Source: Flavobacterium sp. KS-LB2 (GTDB taxonomy: Bacteria > Bacteroidota > Bacteroidia > Flavobacteriales > Flavobacteriaceae). Taken from it: a stretch of DNA of 64,000 bases. The DNA is taken from assembly GCF_036895565.1 (NCBI RefSeq), contig NZ_CP145904.1:2480001-2544000 (forward strand), written 5' to 3'. Numbering within the stretch: position 1 is the stretch's first letter; every line of letters starts with the position of its first letter. Below the pieces are notes generated by a model that did no database searches, was not told where the DNA came from, and worked only from the letters and a program-made list of their open reading frames with translations. Positions 44,066 to 51,780 of this stretch are shown here, piece by piece. The translations under genes were made by a program, and so were the position numbers.

Positions 44066-45151
44066 ATGCTTAAAACAAGAAATATATTTATAGATACCGA
44101 GGTTTTTGTTTCGAATAATTTTTTTCAAAATAAAAATTTACAGCGTTTGGCTGAATTTGGAAATTCAGAAACCGTGAATTTATATTTGACTGAAATTACA
44201 AAAAACGAAATACAAAGCAACATTAAAGAAAATTTAATGAATGCTCAACAAGAGATTAATAATTTCAAAAAAACAATTTCAAATAAAGGTAAAATTTTAA
44301 AAAATTTACAAAATTTCAAACCGTATATCGATTTACCAAAATTAGAAGTTAATTTAAATTTTGATGAACTTTCGATTGAATTAGAAAATTTCATAAAGGA
44401 GGGAAAAATTAAGTTTATAGCTTTCGAACTTGCTAATATAACAGATGTTGTAAATAATTATTTTAATCAAAAACCACCTTTTAGTTTAGGGAAAAAAAAA
44501 TATGAATTTCCAGATGCAATTGTATTATCAGCAATTGAAAATTGGTGTAAAAAAGAAAATGAGCAAATCTATGTAATAAGTGATGATGCAGATTTTAAAA
44601 GTTACGTATCAAGTGAAATCATTACAATTCCAAACATAAAGATAATGCTTGATAAAATTAACAAGCAATATCAAACAGATGAAACTTTATGGATTACTAA
44701 AATATTCGAAATTAATCGAGAAAACATAATTGAGAAAATTAATGAGGCATTTATCGAAAAAATAAATGATGACATTGGTTTTGAAATTGAAATAACTGAT
44801 GTTAAAATAGTAGAAACTATTCTTTATGAAGCATTATTAGTTGAAGAAAATTCGTCTTCAGGAGAATATATTTTCCAATTAGATTATGATATAAGTTTTA
44901 CGGCACAAGTTACTTATGATGATTATACATTTAGTAGCTATGATAAAGAAGATGATAAATATTATTTCATTGAAAAAGCAACTAGACAGATTGAAATGCA
45001 AAATACGCAAACAGCAGAAATATCATTAGAAGCATATTTTGAAGATGGAGAAAAACCAGAAGATGCAAATGTTTCAATAAATTGCACATATACAAGTATT
45101 CCAAATGAATCTGATATTGCTTATGAAGCAGAAAACGAAATGTTTGAGTAA
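44066..45151 (+). CDS. PIN-domain protein (DUF4935-like), probable RNase
   Basis: 361 residues. The first 200 have the PIN nuclease layout with its acidic residues: I-F-I-D-T-E-V-F near 8 (Asp10), T-K-N-E-I-Q near 46, F-P-D-A-I-V-L-S-A-I near 150, and V-I-S-D-D-A-D-F near 173. A helical insert (60-130) contains a long basic/acidic helix. Residues 215-361 are a separate acidic, beta-rich domain (E-I-T-D-V-K-I-V-E-T; I-F-Q-L-D-Y-D-I-S-F-T-A-Q-V-T-Y-D-D). PIN domains of this kind cleave RNA in toxin and antiviral settings. No antitoxin gene is beside it. It is the first intact gene of the A+T-rich island, and the spacer after it is a structured repeat. Confidence 0.8.
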   Translation: MLKTRNIFIDTEVFVSNNFFQNKNLQRLAEFGNSETVNLYLTEITKNEIQSNIKENLMNAQQEINNFKKTISNKGKILKNLQNFKPYIDLPKLEVNLNFDELSIELENFIKEGKIKFIAFELANITDVVNNYFNQKPPFSLGKKKYEFPDAIVLSAIENWCKKENEQIYVISDDADFKSYVSSEIITIPNIKIMLDKINKQYQTDETLWITKIFEINRENIIEKINEAFIEKINDDIGFEIEITDVKIVETILYEALLVEENSSSGEYIFQLDYDISFTAQVTYDDYTFSSYDKEDDKYYFIEKATRQIEMQNTQTAEISLEAYFEDGEKPEDANVSINCTYTSIPNESDIAYEAENEMFE

Positions 45152-45174
45152 TAAAATCACTACGGTTAACACTC

Positions 45175-45270
45175 GCTACAAGCAATTTGGGCATTAGGCT
45201 TAATTTGAAAATAGTTTTGTATTTGGATGATTTGGCAAATCCGAAAAATGGGCTTAATTTAATACCAAAT
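45175..45270 (+). repeat. Structured spacer repeat, copy 1
   Basis: Begins GCTACAAGCAATTTGGGCAT, contains the perfect palindrome GATTTGGCAAATC (45228-45240), and ends GGGCTTAATTTAATACCAAA. It aligns over its whole length with 47311-47410. It is followed by ATAACGTTGGAGCAATTAC before the next gene. Confidence 0.75.
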
Positions 45271-45321
45271 ATACTGCATTAACATAACGTTGGAGCAATT
45301 ACAAAAAAAATAACGACATTC

Positions 45322-46041
45322 ATGATAAAACAGTTTCTACTTTATTGGAAAAAAATCCAGCGAGCAAAAAGAATTAAAAAGTTAAAAAATAAGATTCCTC
45401 AGATTCCACCATATTTGCAAAAAGATTTTGAAGTTGAGCTTAATTATAAATTGTGGTCAACTAAAGGTACTAGATTTGCTGCGAGTCATAGAAATGAAAT
45501 TCTTCATAGACTTTCTGGTCAAACCGTAGGTTATTTATCAGCATATTTGATTATTGTTGGACTTGTAAATGTTTATAATCTAAAGTTTTGGATGTTCTCA
45601 TTAACTGACGAGCAAGTTAATTTTACATCAATGGCATTCTCTGTTCTGATTTTATTATTTAGTCAATTAGAAAGTTCCGAAAACTTCAATTTAAAATCCG
45701 AACGATATCATAATTGTGCATTAGACATTTCTGAATTATATGATAAACTTAGATATGTGAAAACATATGAAAATAATAATCCAATGAAAAAAGATATTCT
45801 TAAAAACATAAGTATTGATTATGATAAAATTTTAAAACGAAATGAAAATCATAAACCAATAGATTATGCGAAATTTCAGTTAACAAAGCCATCATATTTC
45901 AAATTGAATTTTTTAGATAGATTACTAACTAAAATTGAATATTACTGGAGAGTTCATTTCAAATATCATTTGTTTATGTATGGACCAATTATAATATTTT
46001 TAGTAATGAATTTGTTTGAAACACTTCAATCCAAAGAGTAA
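45322..46041 (+). CDS. SLATT-domain protein (two-TM effector, family 5-like)
   Basis: 239 residues. After a basic amphipathic N-terminus (K-K-I-Q-R-A-K-R-I-K-K-L-K), the S-T-K-G-T-R-F-A-A-S-H-R-N-E-I-L-H-R-L-S segment (about 51-70) leads into two transmembrane helices (about 74-92 and 101-117). A cytoplasmic helical tail follows, with N-L-K-S-E-R-Y-H-N-C-A-L-D-I-S-E-L-Y near 128 and R-N-E-N-H-K-P-I-D-Y-A-K-F near 174. A third hydrophobic stretch lies near the C-terminus (about 214-230). This is the SLATT pattern (SMODS- and SLOG-associating two-TM effectors), which are thought to form membrane pores in abortive-infection systems. No CD-NTase, SLOG or reverse transcriptase gene is adjacent, so it is an orphan effector; its neighbour is a PIN-domain protein. 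Confidence 0.75.
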   Translation: MIKQFLLYWKKIQRAKRIKKLKNKIPQIPPYLQKDFEVELNYKLWSTKGTRFAASHRNEILHRLSGQTVGYLSAYLIIVGLVNVYNLKFWMFSLTDEQVNFTSMAFSVLILLFSQLESSENFNLKSERYHNCALDISELYDKLRYVKTYENNNPMKKDILKNISIDYDKILKRNENHKPIDYAKFQLTKPSYFKLNFLDRLLTKIEYYWRVHFKYHLFMYGPIIIFLVMNLFETLQSKE

Positions 46042-46067
46042 CTGCAACCCGATCCAACGGATGTCAA

Positions 46068-46130
46068 CAATCGTTAGCGCAGAATTGTATTCTGTGCCCC
46101 CGCTGGCGTGAGCGTCCCGCTCGTGAACAC
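46068..46130 (+). repeat. REP-like hairpin element, copy 1
   Basis: CAATCGTTAGCG is followed by the perfect hairpin CAGAAT/TGT/ATTCTG (46080-46094) and TGCCCCC. A second hairpin GAGC/GTCCC/GCTC follows at about 46109-46121. It matches the element at 47896-47928, where both arms of the stem have changed together. Confidence 0.75.
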
Positions 46131-46167
46131 AAACAAAAATAAAGACATTATAAATTAAAATTAGCCT

Positions 46168-47289
46168 ATGAGTTCAAATGAAATAGAGAATAAAACAAAA
46201 TGGATTTCAAAATTTACTTTAAGTTTTTTATCAATCGTGGGTGGAGTCGACTCAGTCCTTCATATTATTTTACCACTTTTCCCTTATAAACTGAATAAAT
46301 ACATAGTACCAATTGGAATGACATCTTTGATTACTGGAATTGTTTTTTCAATTGGATTATCATTTTATTGGCATTATAAAGAAAAAAATAATTTAATTGA
46401 TTCTAAAAAGTACTACATCTGGCTTACTACTATTTTGCGCTATTGGCTTGCTTTTTATATTTCTACATTTGGTTTTGAAAAATTATTTGATGTCAATTTT
46501 GCATTTTCCTATCATATTGAAGATTCATTAGTTCATACATTAACAGGTCAAGAACTAACTTGGAAATATTATGGGCATTCATATTTTCTAACAGTCATTA
46601 TTGGTTTATTTCAAATAATAGGAAGTATTCTTTTATTATTTAGACGCACCACATTGTTGGGAGTAATAACACTCTTACCAGTTCAATTTAATATTCTATT
46701 AATTAATATATTTTATGGAATTGGTCCACTTACTACTTTCATATCAATAATTATGGTATTTGGACTATCATATTTATCATTGGAAAGAAAAGAAGAAATA
46801 GTAGATTTTTTTAGGCGTTATAAAAGCACATTACCTTCTATTGGAAATAACACATTGCGCAAATCAATGCGTATTTTGTGCATATTGATTCCATTTTTGT
46901 TTGTATTCTATTATAGTTATGATGTACGGAAATCACAGAAATATTTCGGTAAATGGAAAGTAGAAAAAATGGCACGTAATGGTGAAATAGTTTCCGAAAA
47001 AGCTTGGGAAAAAGATACTTTAGCTTGGAAAATAATTTATTTTGAAGAACGTGGAAAATTGTTATTTTGTCCTAACCCCACTATGTACGTTGACAGTACG
47101 TCAATATTTATGAAGTATAATTATGACGATAATGAAAACAGTTTAAAGGTAATATCGTACGAAATAAATCCTGAAAAACCAGACACAATTCCTGTTCAGA
47201 TTTCGAAATTTAAAGATAAATCAATGCAATGGGAAATGATTTTCAATAAAGACACTATTCAAATGGAACTGAAGAAAGAGAATCCTTAA
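46168..47289 (+). CDS. Polytopic membrane protein (DoxX-like) with C-terminal beta domain
   Basis: 373 residues. Seven to eight transmembrane helices lie between about 15 and 250, including Y-W-L-A-F-Y-I-S-T-F-G-F-E-K-L-F, which resembles DoxX-like proteins, and L-F-Q-I-I-G-S-I-L-L-L-F-R-R-T-T-L-L-G. After the last helix (about 232-250) comes a soluble 120-residue domain starting Y-F-G-K-W-K-V-E-K-M, with W and F spaced as in lipocalin-like folds. The combination is unusual; function unknown. It is bracketed by a REP-like hairpin upstream and a spacer repeat downstream, as expected for an exchangeable unit. Confidence 0.65.
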   Translation: MSSNEIENKTKWISKFTLSFLSIVGGVDSVLHIILPLFPYKLNKYIVPIGMTSLITGIVFSIGLSFYWHYKEKNNLIDSKKYYIWLTTILRYWLAFYISTFGFEKLFDVNFAFSYHIEDSLVHTLTGQELTWKYYGHSYFLTVIIGLFQIIGSILLLFRRTTLLGVITLLPVQFNILLINIFYGIGPLTTFISIIMVFGLSYLSLERKEEIVDFFRRYKSTLPSIGNNTLRKSMRILCILIPFLFVFYYSYDVRKSQKYFGKWKVEKMARNGEIVSEKAWEKDTLAWKIIYFEERGKLLFCPNPTMYVDSTSIFMKYNYDDNENSLKVISYEINPEKPDTIPVQISKFKDKSMQWEMIFNKDTIQMELKKENP

Positions 47290-47310
47290 GAAAAAAACGA
47301 ACGCCTAAAA

Positions 47311-47410
47311 GCTACTACAACGGATTTGGGCAATTGACTTAATGGGAAGTTAATTTTGAATTTGTGATGATTTCGCAAATCCGGAAATAGGGTTTAATTT
47401 AGACCTAATC
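47311..47410 (+). repeat. Structured spacer repeat, copy 2
   Basis: GCTACTACAACGGATTTGGG, then GACTTAATGGGAAG, GATTTCGCAAATCC and GGGTTTAATTTAGACCTAAT. Clearly homologous to 45175-45270, with the same order of blocks and similar length. It is followed by CTCGTCAAGCGCCAGAACG. Confidence 0.75.
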
Positions 47411-47470
47411 TCGTCAAGCGCCAGAACGCTATCAATCAATTCAAGTGCTACAGTATTAAAAAACATCGAA

Positions 47471-47905
47471 ATGAAAGAAACAGAATTTAAAAATAAATAT
47501 TTCTACTGGGCAATTATTTTAATTGTTGGGGGCTTATTACTGAAGACAATTTTTAGAACTTTTTATTATAATGAATCAATTGGTATTACACCAATGATAT
47601 TGCAGTTTTTGCTTTTAGTTTTTATTTTGGCCAAACATAAATTCGCGAAAATTGGAATCATAATTTGGACAATTCTATTTTTGCTTCTTTTTTCGTTAAT
47701 TCAATTAATACAAGGAATAATAAAGAATTTCAATTACGGAATAAACTCAAGTTGGTTTCAATATTATTCGTTAATATCTATAAATATTATTGCTGGAATA
47801 GTTATTCTATTTTACACAGTAAAAACTACAAAAATAGTTGTGGTAAATAAAAAGCAAGGATCCAATTCAGAAAATCTCAGCCACGCGAATAACCTCAATC
47901 GTTAG
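47471..47905 (+). CDS. Small four-TM membrane protein of unknown function
   Basis: 144 residues with hydrophobic helices at about 13-30, 40-55, 60-82 and 98-118 and a short basic/polar tail (K-T-T-K-I-V-V-V-N-K-K-Q-G-S-N-S). No family recognised. The stop codon (TAG at 47903-47905) lies inside the conserved CAATCGTTAGC block of the following hairpin element, so the last codons come from the repeat. The promoter is not obvious. Confidence 0.6.
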   Translation: MKETEFKNKYFYWAIILIVGGLLLKTIFRTFYYNESIGITPMILQFLLLVFILAKHKFAKIGIIIWTILFLLLFSLIQLIQGIIKNFNYGINSSWFQYYSLISINIIAGIVILFYTVKTTKIVVVNKKQGSNSENLSHANNLNR

Positions 47906-47928
47906 CTCAGTTTTGCAAACTGTGCCCA
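47896..47928 (+). repeat. REP-like hairpin element, copy 2
   Basis: CAATCGTTAGCT followed by the perfect hairpin CAGTTT/TGC/AAACTG (47908-47922) and TGCCCAC. Compared with 46080-46094 the inner stem bases differ, but pairing is preserved, evidence that the structure is selected. Confidence 0.75.
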
Positions 47929-47960
47929 CAACAAGGAGCAAATAAAATAATAGACAAACT

Positions 47961-47992
47961 GGATGGGATTGCTTCGTTCCTCACAATGACGT
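47961..47992. repeat. GGATTGCTTCGTTCCTCACAATGACG-type element
   Basis: The segment GGGATTGCTTCGTTCCTCAC followed by AATGACG is a short sequence I recognise as widely dispersed between genes in many bacterial genomes, including Bacteroidota. It lies between the hairpin element and the next gene. Origin unknown. Confidence 0.5.
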
Positions 47993-48059
47993 AAGCCTAT
48001 CGCTAACAAATAAACCAAAAGCAGCAAATAAGTACGAACCCATTAAACAAACCAAACCA

Positions 48060-48488
48060 ATGAAATTACTACTAACCACATTACTTGTATTGTTCAACCT
48101 TACAACATTCGCACAATCGAATGAATTTGCCGGTGATTACAATCGCACACTTAATACGACAGAAAATGATATGTTCGACTATAAATTAACCTTAAATCAG
48201 GATGGAACATTCTTATTTCATTATTATTCTAAAATTAAAAACGGAATACCAACTGAAGTAAATAAATACGGAAAAGGGAGATGGACTGCTAAAGATAATG
48301 TGATTACTTTTTCTTCGAACAAACAAGAAGACTTTGATGAAAAATATACGTTGGATTTCAATACATCCAAGGCGAGATTTGTCACTAAAAATCCCAGAGA
48401 TAAAAGTGACCGCATCATCAAGACCAAACTTACGTTTGTTGAATCAGAAATTCCCTGGATGCAAAGACTGGATGTTTTTAAAATATAA
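48060..48488 (+). CDS. Small exported beta-barrel-like protein
   Basis: 142 residues. Signal peptide about 1-19 (L-L-V-L-F-N-L-T-T-F-A-Q). The mature part (F-A-G-D-Y-N-R-T-L-N; Y-K-L-T-L-N-Q-D-G-T-F-L-F-H-Y-Y; Y-G-K-G-R-W-T-A-K-D-N-V-I-T-F) has the strand pattern of small copper-resistance NlpE- or lipocalin-like domains: a G-x-W-x-x-x-x-N-x-I/V-x-F motif. Periplasmic or secreted, function unknown. Last intact gene of the island. Confidence 0.65.
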   Translation: MKLLLTTLLVLFNLTTFAQSNEFAGDYNRTLNTTENDMFDYKLTLNQDGTFLFHYYSKIKNGIPTEVNKYGKGRWTAKDNVITFSSNKQEDFDEKYTLDFNTSKARFVTKNPRDKSDRIIKTKLTFVESEIPWMQRLDVFKI

Positions 48489-48654
48489 ATCTGTATAATA
48501 GCGTACCCAGCTCTGCAAGGTGTGAATAAGTTGTAATAGCAAAATATAATCGTGAATACCCTGCAAAGTTTACTGACTTCGAAACTATTCCAACAATCTA
48601 CAAACACAGGAAAATAAAGGTTGCTAAAATAACAATGGCATATAATAATAGGTA

Positions 48655-48672
48655 CGAAGTCGGGGGACTTCG
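48655..48672. repeat. Perfect G-loop hairpin
   Basis: CGAAGTC (48655-48661), loop GGGG, GACTTCG (48666-48672), followed by CACAGCACGC. A REP-like palindromic unit in a gene-poor stretch (48489-49060). Confidence 0.55.
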
Positions 48673-48734
48673 CACAGCACGCAATTAAATATTATAATTG
48701 CTTAACCAAAAAATCCAAACACAAACATGCTACA

Positions 48735-48887
48735 CTAATACATAAATCCAAACAACCAAACTGGAATTATAGTCCCATACCCTATTTCTATCATATCTTT
48801 GGCAATGTATGAATCTGGGATATCGATAATTTGTTTTCTGGTTTTGTTTTTGCCTCCTATTTCGAAAGTGTACTTTTTATTAAATTG
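48735..48887 (-). pseudogene. C-terminal remnant of an AAA-type ATPase (DUF4143-like)
   Basis: On the minus strand the frame reads K-K-Y-T-F-E-I-G-G-K-N-K-T-R-K-Q-I, then I-P-D-S-Y-I-A-K-D-M-I-E-I-G-Y-G, ending I-P-V-W-L-F-G-F and a stop at 48737-48735. This is the C-terminal end typical of the ATP-binding proteins with an AAA_14 domain and DUF4143 that are abundant in Bacteroidota (F-E-I/V-G-G-K-N-K, K-D-D-I-E-x-G-Y-G, I-P-L-W). Nothing of the ATPase part remains; an in-frame stop lies at 48890-48888. It marks loss of a gene of opposite orientation at the right edge of the island. Confidence 0.65.
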
Positions 48888-48990
48888 TTAAATACAAACA
48901 ACATTTTTAGGTGCTTTTTGTTGTTTTTAAACAACAATTTTTTATATTTTTTGTTGTATTTAAACCACATTTTTAAATTACCCTAAAAAA
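48885..48990. repeat. Cluster of TTGTTG/CAACAA palindromic motifs
   Basis: Three related motifs in about 100 bases: GTTAAATACAAACAAC (inverted), TTGTTGTTTTTAAACAACAA (a near-perfect palindrome, about 48919-48938) and TTGTTGTATTTAAACCACA. They could be a binding array for a DNA-binding protein or an attachment-like site beside the ATPase remnant. Nothing in the sequence shows which. Confidence 0.5.
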
Positions 48991-49060
48991 TTATTAGTCA
49001 ATGAGAATACGCGAAGTCCTCTACGGTATTTTCTTTCGTTATCATGAAAACAAAACGAAA

Positions 49061-49156
49061 TTTTAGCCCTGATGGTAGCGGCATCCCACGCTTTTTGGCG
49101 TGGATACAGCGGACAGCAGGACGATTCGTCCTTGAAAAAAACATTCGTTCAGCTCC
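49061..49156 (+). repeat. Dispersed intergenic repeat, subfamily I (copy 5), right edge of the island
   Basis: TTTTAGCCCTGATGGTAGCG, a CCACGC/GCGTGG hairpin around a T run, ATACAGCGGACAGCAGGACG, ending CGTTCAGCTCC. Opposite in orientation to the copy at 43736-43827. Confidence 0.8.
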
Positions 49157-49250
49157 AAAAAAATAACACAACCGTTCATAACTCCTTCCGATTTCTTTTT
49201 AAAACCAATTTCTAAATTCCTAATTTGCACCCTTAAATCAGTAGGAGAAA

Positions 49251-51542
49251 ATGAAGGTCTGTATTGCAGAAAAACCAAGTGTCGCCAGAGAAATCGCATC
49301 CGTTTTAGGAGCCAATACCAAGCACGACGGGTATTTTGAAGGCAATGGGTATCAAGTAACGTATACCTTTGGGCATTTGTGTACCTTGAAAGAACCGAAT
49401 GATTACAAACCACACTGGAAAAGTTGGGATTTGAACAACTTACCCATGCTTCCCGAGAAATTTGAAACCAAAGTGGTGGAAAATTCGGGAATCCAAAAGC
49501 AATTCCGAATCATAAAAAGTTTGTTTGACAAAGCCGAGTTGGTCATTAATTGTGGCGATGCTGGACAAGAAGGAGAACTCATTCAGCGTTGGGTGATGAA
49601 CGAAGCGCAGTACAAAGGCGAGGTACAACGCTTGTGGATTTCGTCCCTAACCACTGAAGCCATAAAAGAGGGTTTCCAGAACTTGAAACCATCTGCCAAC
49701 TACGATAATTTATACTACGCCGGATTTTCCAGAGCCATTGGAGACTGGTTATTAGGAATGAACGCCACGCGATTGTACACTGTAAAACACGGCGGGTACA
49801 AACAAGTTTTGTCTATTGGAAGGGTGCAAACCCCAACATTGGCGATGGTCGTGGACCGATTCAAAGAAATTGAGAATTTCAAACCGCAACCGTATTGGGA
49901 ATTACAAACCTTGTATCGAGAGACACTTTTCAGCTACGAAGAGGGTCGTTTTTTGAAGAAAGAAGATGGTGAAATTTTGGCCAATAAAGTCAAAGAAAGT
50001 GAGTTCGAAATTGTTTCGGTCGATAAAAAAAACGGAAACGAATATGCTCCCAAACTGTTTGACTTAACCGGTCTACAAGTGTATTGCAATACCAAATTTG
50101 GCTTTACGGCAGATGAAACGCTAAAAATTGTACAGACTTTATACGAACAAAAAGTAGTTACGTACCCGAGAGTTGACACCACGTTTTTACCAAATGATGT
50201 CTATCCAAAAGTACCTGGGATTCTAAAAAACCTGACTAATTATGCGGCGTTGACACAACCGCTTTTGGAAAAAAAGATAAAAAAATCGCCCAAAGTTTTC
50301 AACGATAAAAAAGTAACGGATCACCACGCCATTATTCCAACGGGGATTCAAAGCAATTTGCAATACAATCAGCAGCAAGTGTATGATATTATTACAAAGC
50401 GATTTATTGCCGTGTTTTATGACGATTGTTTGGTTGCTAATACCACAGTTATTGGGAAAGCGGCGGATGTACATTTTAAAACCACCGGAAAGGAAATCTT
50501 GAAAAAAGGTTTTCGCGTAGTCTTCGAAGACCCAAACGCCAAAGAAAAAGAAGCCGATATATTACCGAGTTTTGTTGTTGGCGAAAAAGGACCGCACCAA
50601 CCTTCGTTCTTGGAAAAGGAAACCAAACCACCCAATCAGTTTACCGAAGCGACTTTATTGCGTGCCATGGAAACCGCCGGCAAGCAAGTCGATGATGAGG
50701 ATCTACGCGAATTGATGAAGGAAAACGGCATTGGTCGTCCTTCCACACGTGCTAATATTATTGAAACGCTTTTCAGACGCCAATACATCGTAAGAAACAA
50801 AAAACAAGTTTTGCCAACACCTACAGGGATTCAACTGATTGATACGATTCAAAATGAGTTGGTCAAGTCGGCTGAACTGACCGGTTCTTGGGAAAAGCAA
50901 CTGAAAGATATTGAAAAAGGAACGTTTACCGCGGGTTCATTTATTAAGAACATGAAACACATGGTTGAAACTTTGGTGTATGAAGTCCGAAGTGAAACGA
51001 GACGCGCCAATATTTCGCATGCAGGAAGTGTTCAAAAAGAAGTGGTAAAAGTCGAGAAAAAGAAAGCAGCCGGAATTTTGGCGGAAGTCTGTCCGAAATG
51101 TAAAAAAGGAACACTTATCAAAGGAAAATCTTCGTTTGGCTGTTCTGATTATAAAGCGGGTTGCACATTTTTATTGCCTTACACTTTTTCAGAGAAAAAA
51201 ATATCCGAGAATCAATACATGCGATTGCTTCAAAAAGGATCTACCGTAAACTTGAAGGACTTTAAAACGGATGCAGGCGTTGTGGAAGGTTTGCTTCGCT
51301 TTGATGAAAATTTCAAACTCAAATTGGAACCGAAAAAAACTTTGGCGAAAGCCATACCGGACGAATTAACTTGTCCGAAATGCCAGAAGGGAACCGTATT
51401 AAAAGGAAAAACGGCTTATGGTTGCAGTCAGTATAAATCAGGCTGCGATTTTAAAGTGACTTTTGATGTAGTCAGAGCGAATTTAAAAGATCAAAAACCT
51501 ACAAAGGAATTGGTTTGTACTATTTTGAAAGAAAGTAGTTAA
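49251..51542 (+). CDS. topB: DNA topoisomerase III (type IA)
   Basis: 763 residues. Toprim domain at the N-terminus (M-K-V-C-I-A-E-K-P-S-V-A-R-E-I; acidic motif D-A-G-Q-E-G-E near 100-106). Then the type IA core with V-L-S-I-G-R-V-Q-T-P-T-L near 187 and the catalytic Tyr305 in V-T-Y-P-R-V-D-T. The C-terminal part carries two zinc-ribbon-like repeats (C-P-K-C-K-K-G-T and C-P-K-C-Q-K-G-T, each closed by G-C-S-x-Y-K-x-G-C). It relaxes negative supercoils and decatenates DNA. Chromosomal Bacteroidota TopB and those of integrative elements look alike; nothing here points to an element. Confidence 0.93.
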   Translation: MKVCIAEKPSVAREIASVLGANTKHDGYFEGNGYQVTYTFGHLCTLKEPNDYKPHWKSWDLNNLPMLPEKFETKVVENSGIQKQFRIIKSLFDKAELVINCGDAGQEGELIQRWVMNEAQYKGEVQRLWISSLTTEAIKEGFQNLKPSANYDNLYYAGFSRAIGDWLLGMNATRLYTVKHGGYKQVLSIGRVQTPTLAMVVDRFKEIENFKPQPYWELQTLYRETLFSYEEGRFLKKEDGEILANKVKESEFEIVSVDKKNGNEYAPKLFDLTGLQVYCNTKFGFTADETLKIVQTLYEQKVVTYPRVDTTFLPNDVYPKVPGILKNLTNYAALTQPLLEKKIKKSPKVFNDKKVTDHHAIIPTGIQSNLQYNQQQVYDIITKRFIAVFYDDCLVANTTVIGKAADVHFKTTGKEILKKGFRVVFEDPNAKEKEADILPSFVVGEKGPHQPSFLEKETKPPNQFTEATLLRAMETAGKQVDDEDLRELMKENGIGRPSTRANIIETLFRRQYIVRNKKQVLPTPTGIQLIDTIQNELVKSAELTGSWEKQLKDIEKGTFTAGSFIKNMKHMVETLVYEVRSETRRANISHAGSVQKEVVKVEKKKAAGILAEVCPKCKKGTLIKGKSSFGCSDYKAGCTFLLPYTFSEKKISENQYMRLLQKGSTVNLKDFKTDAGVVEGLLRFDENFKLKLEPKKTLAKAIPDELTCPKCQKGTVLKGKTAYGCSQYKSGCDFKVTFDVVRANLKDQKPTKELVCTILKESS

Positions 51543-51636
51543 GAATTCAAGACAAACGCATTAAAAGAGTTAACACGACCCGAACGATAGCGAACAGACA
51601 AGGCAATTTCACGAATTTTAGTCCCAATAAAGCTAT

Positions 51637-51716
51637 TTCGCAAAGTGACACAAAGGCAACACAGAGATTTACAAAATTTAATAAATTATTCTTTGCGTAT
51701 CTCTGTGAAATTAAAA
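51637..51716. repeat. CACAAAG/CTTTGCG-type intergenic repeat
   Basis: CGCAAAG (51640) matches CTTTGCG (51692), and CACAGAGAT (51661) matches ATCTCTGTG (51700), so the two inverted pairs interlock. This kind of sequence is common between genes in flavobacteria. The rest of the gap 51543-51780 shows nothing. Confidence 0.45.
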
Positions 51717-51780
51717 AAATACACTATTCTATTTTTTCATACTTTAGCTCAATATAAATAACCACATAAAATGTAAGCTT

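Noticed and set aside
43736..49156. Integron or prophage identity for the island
   Set aside because: No integrase, recombinase, attI-like site, phage structural or replication gene is visible. The array model is kept only as an inference from the spacers.
49251..51542. topB as marker of an integrative conjugative element
   Set aside because: No relaxase, Tra genes, or other element genes are nearby; chromosomal topB is common in this phylum.
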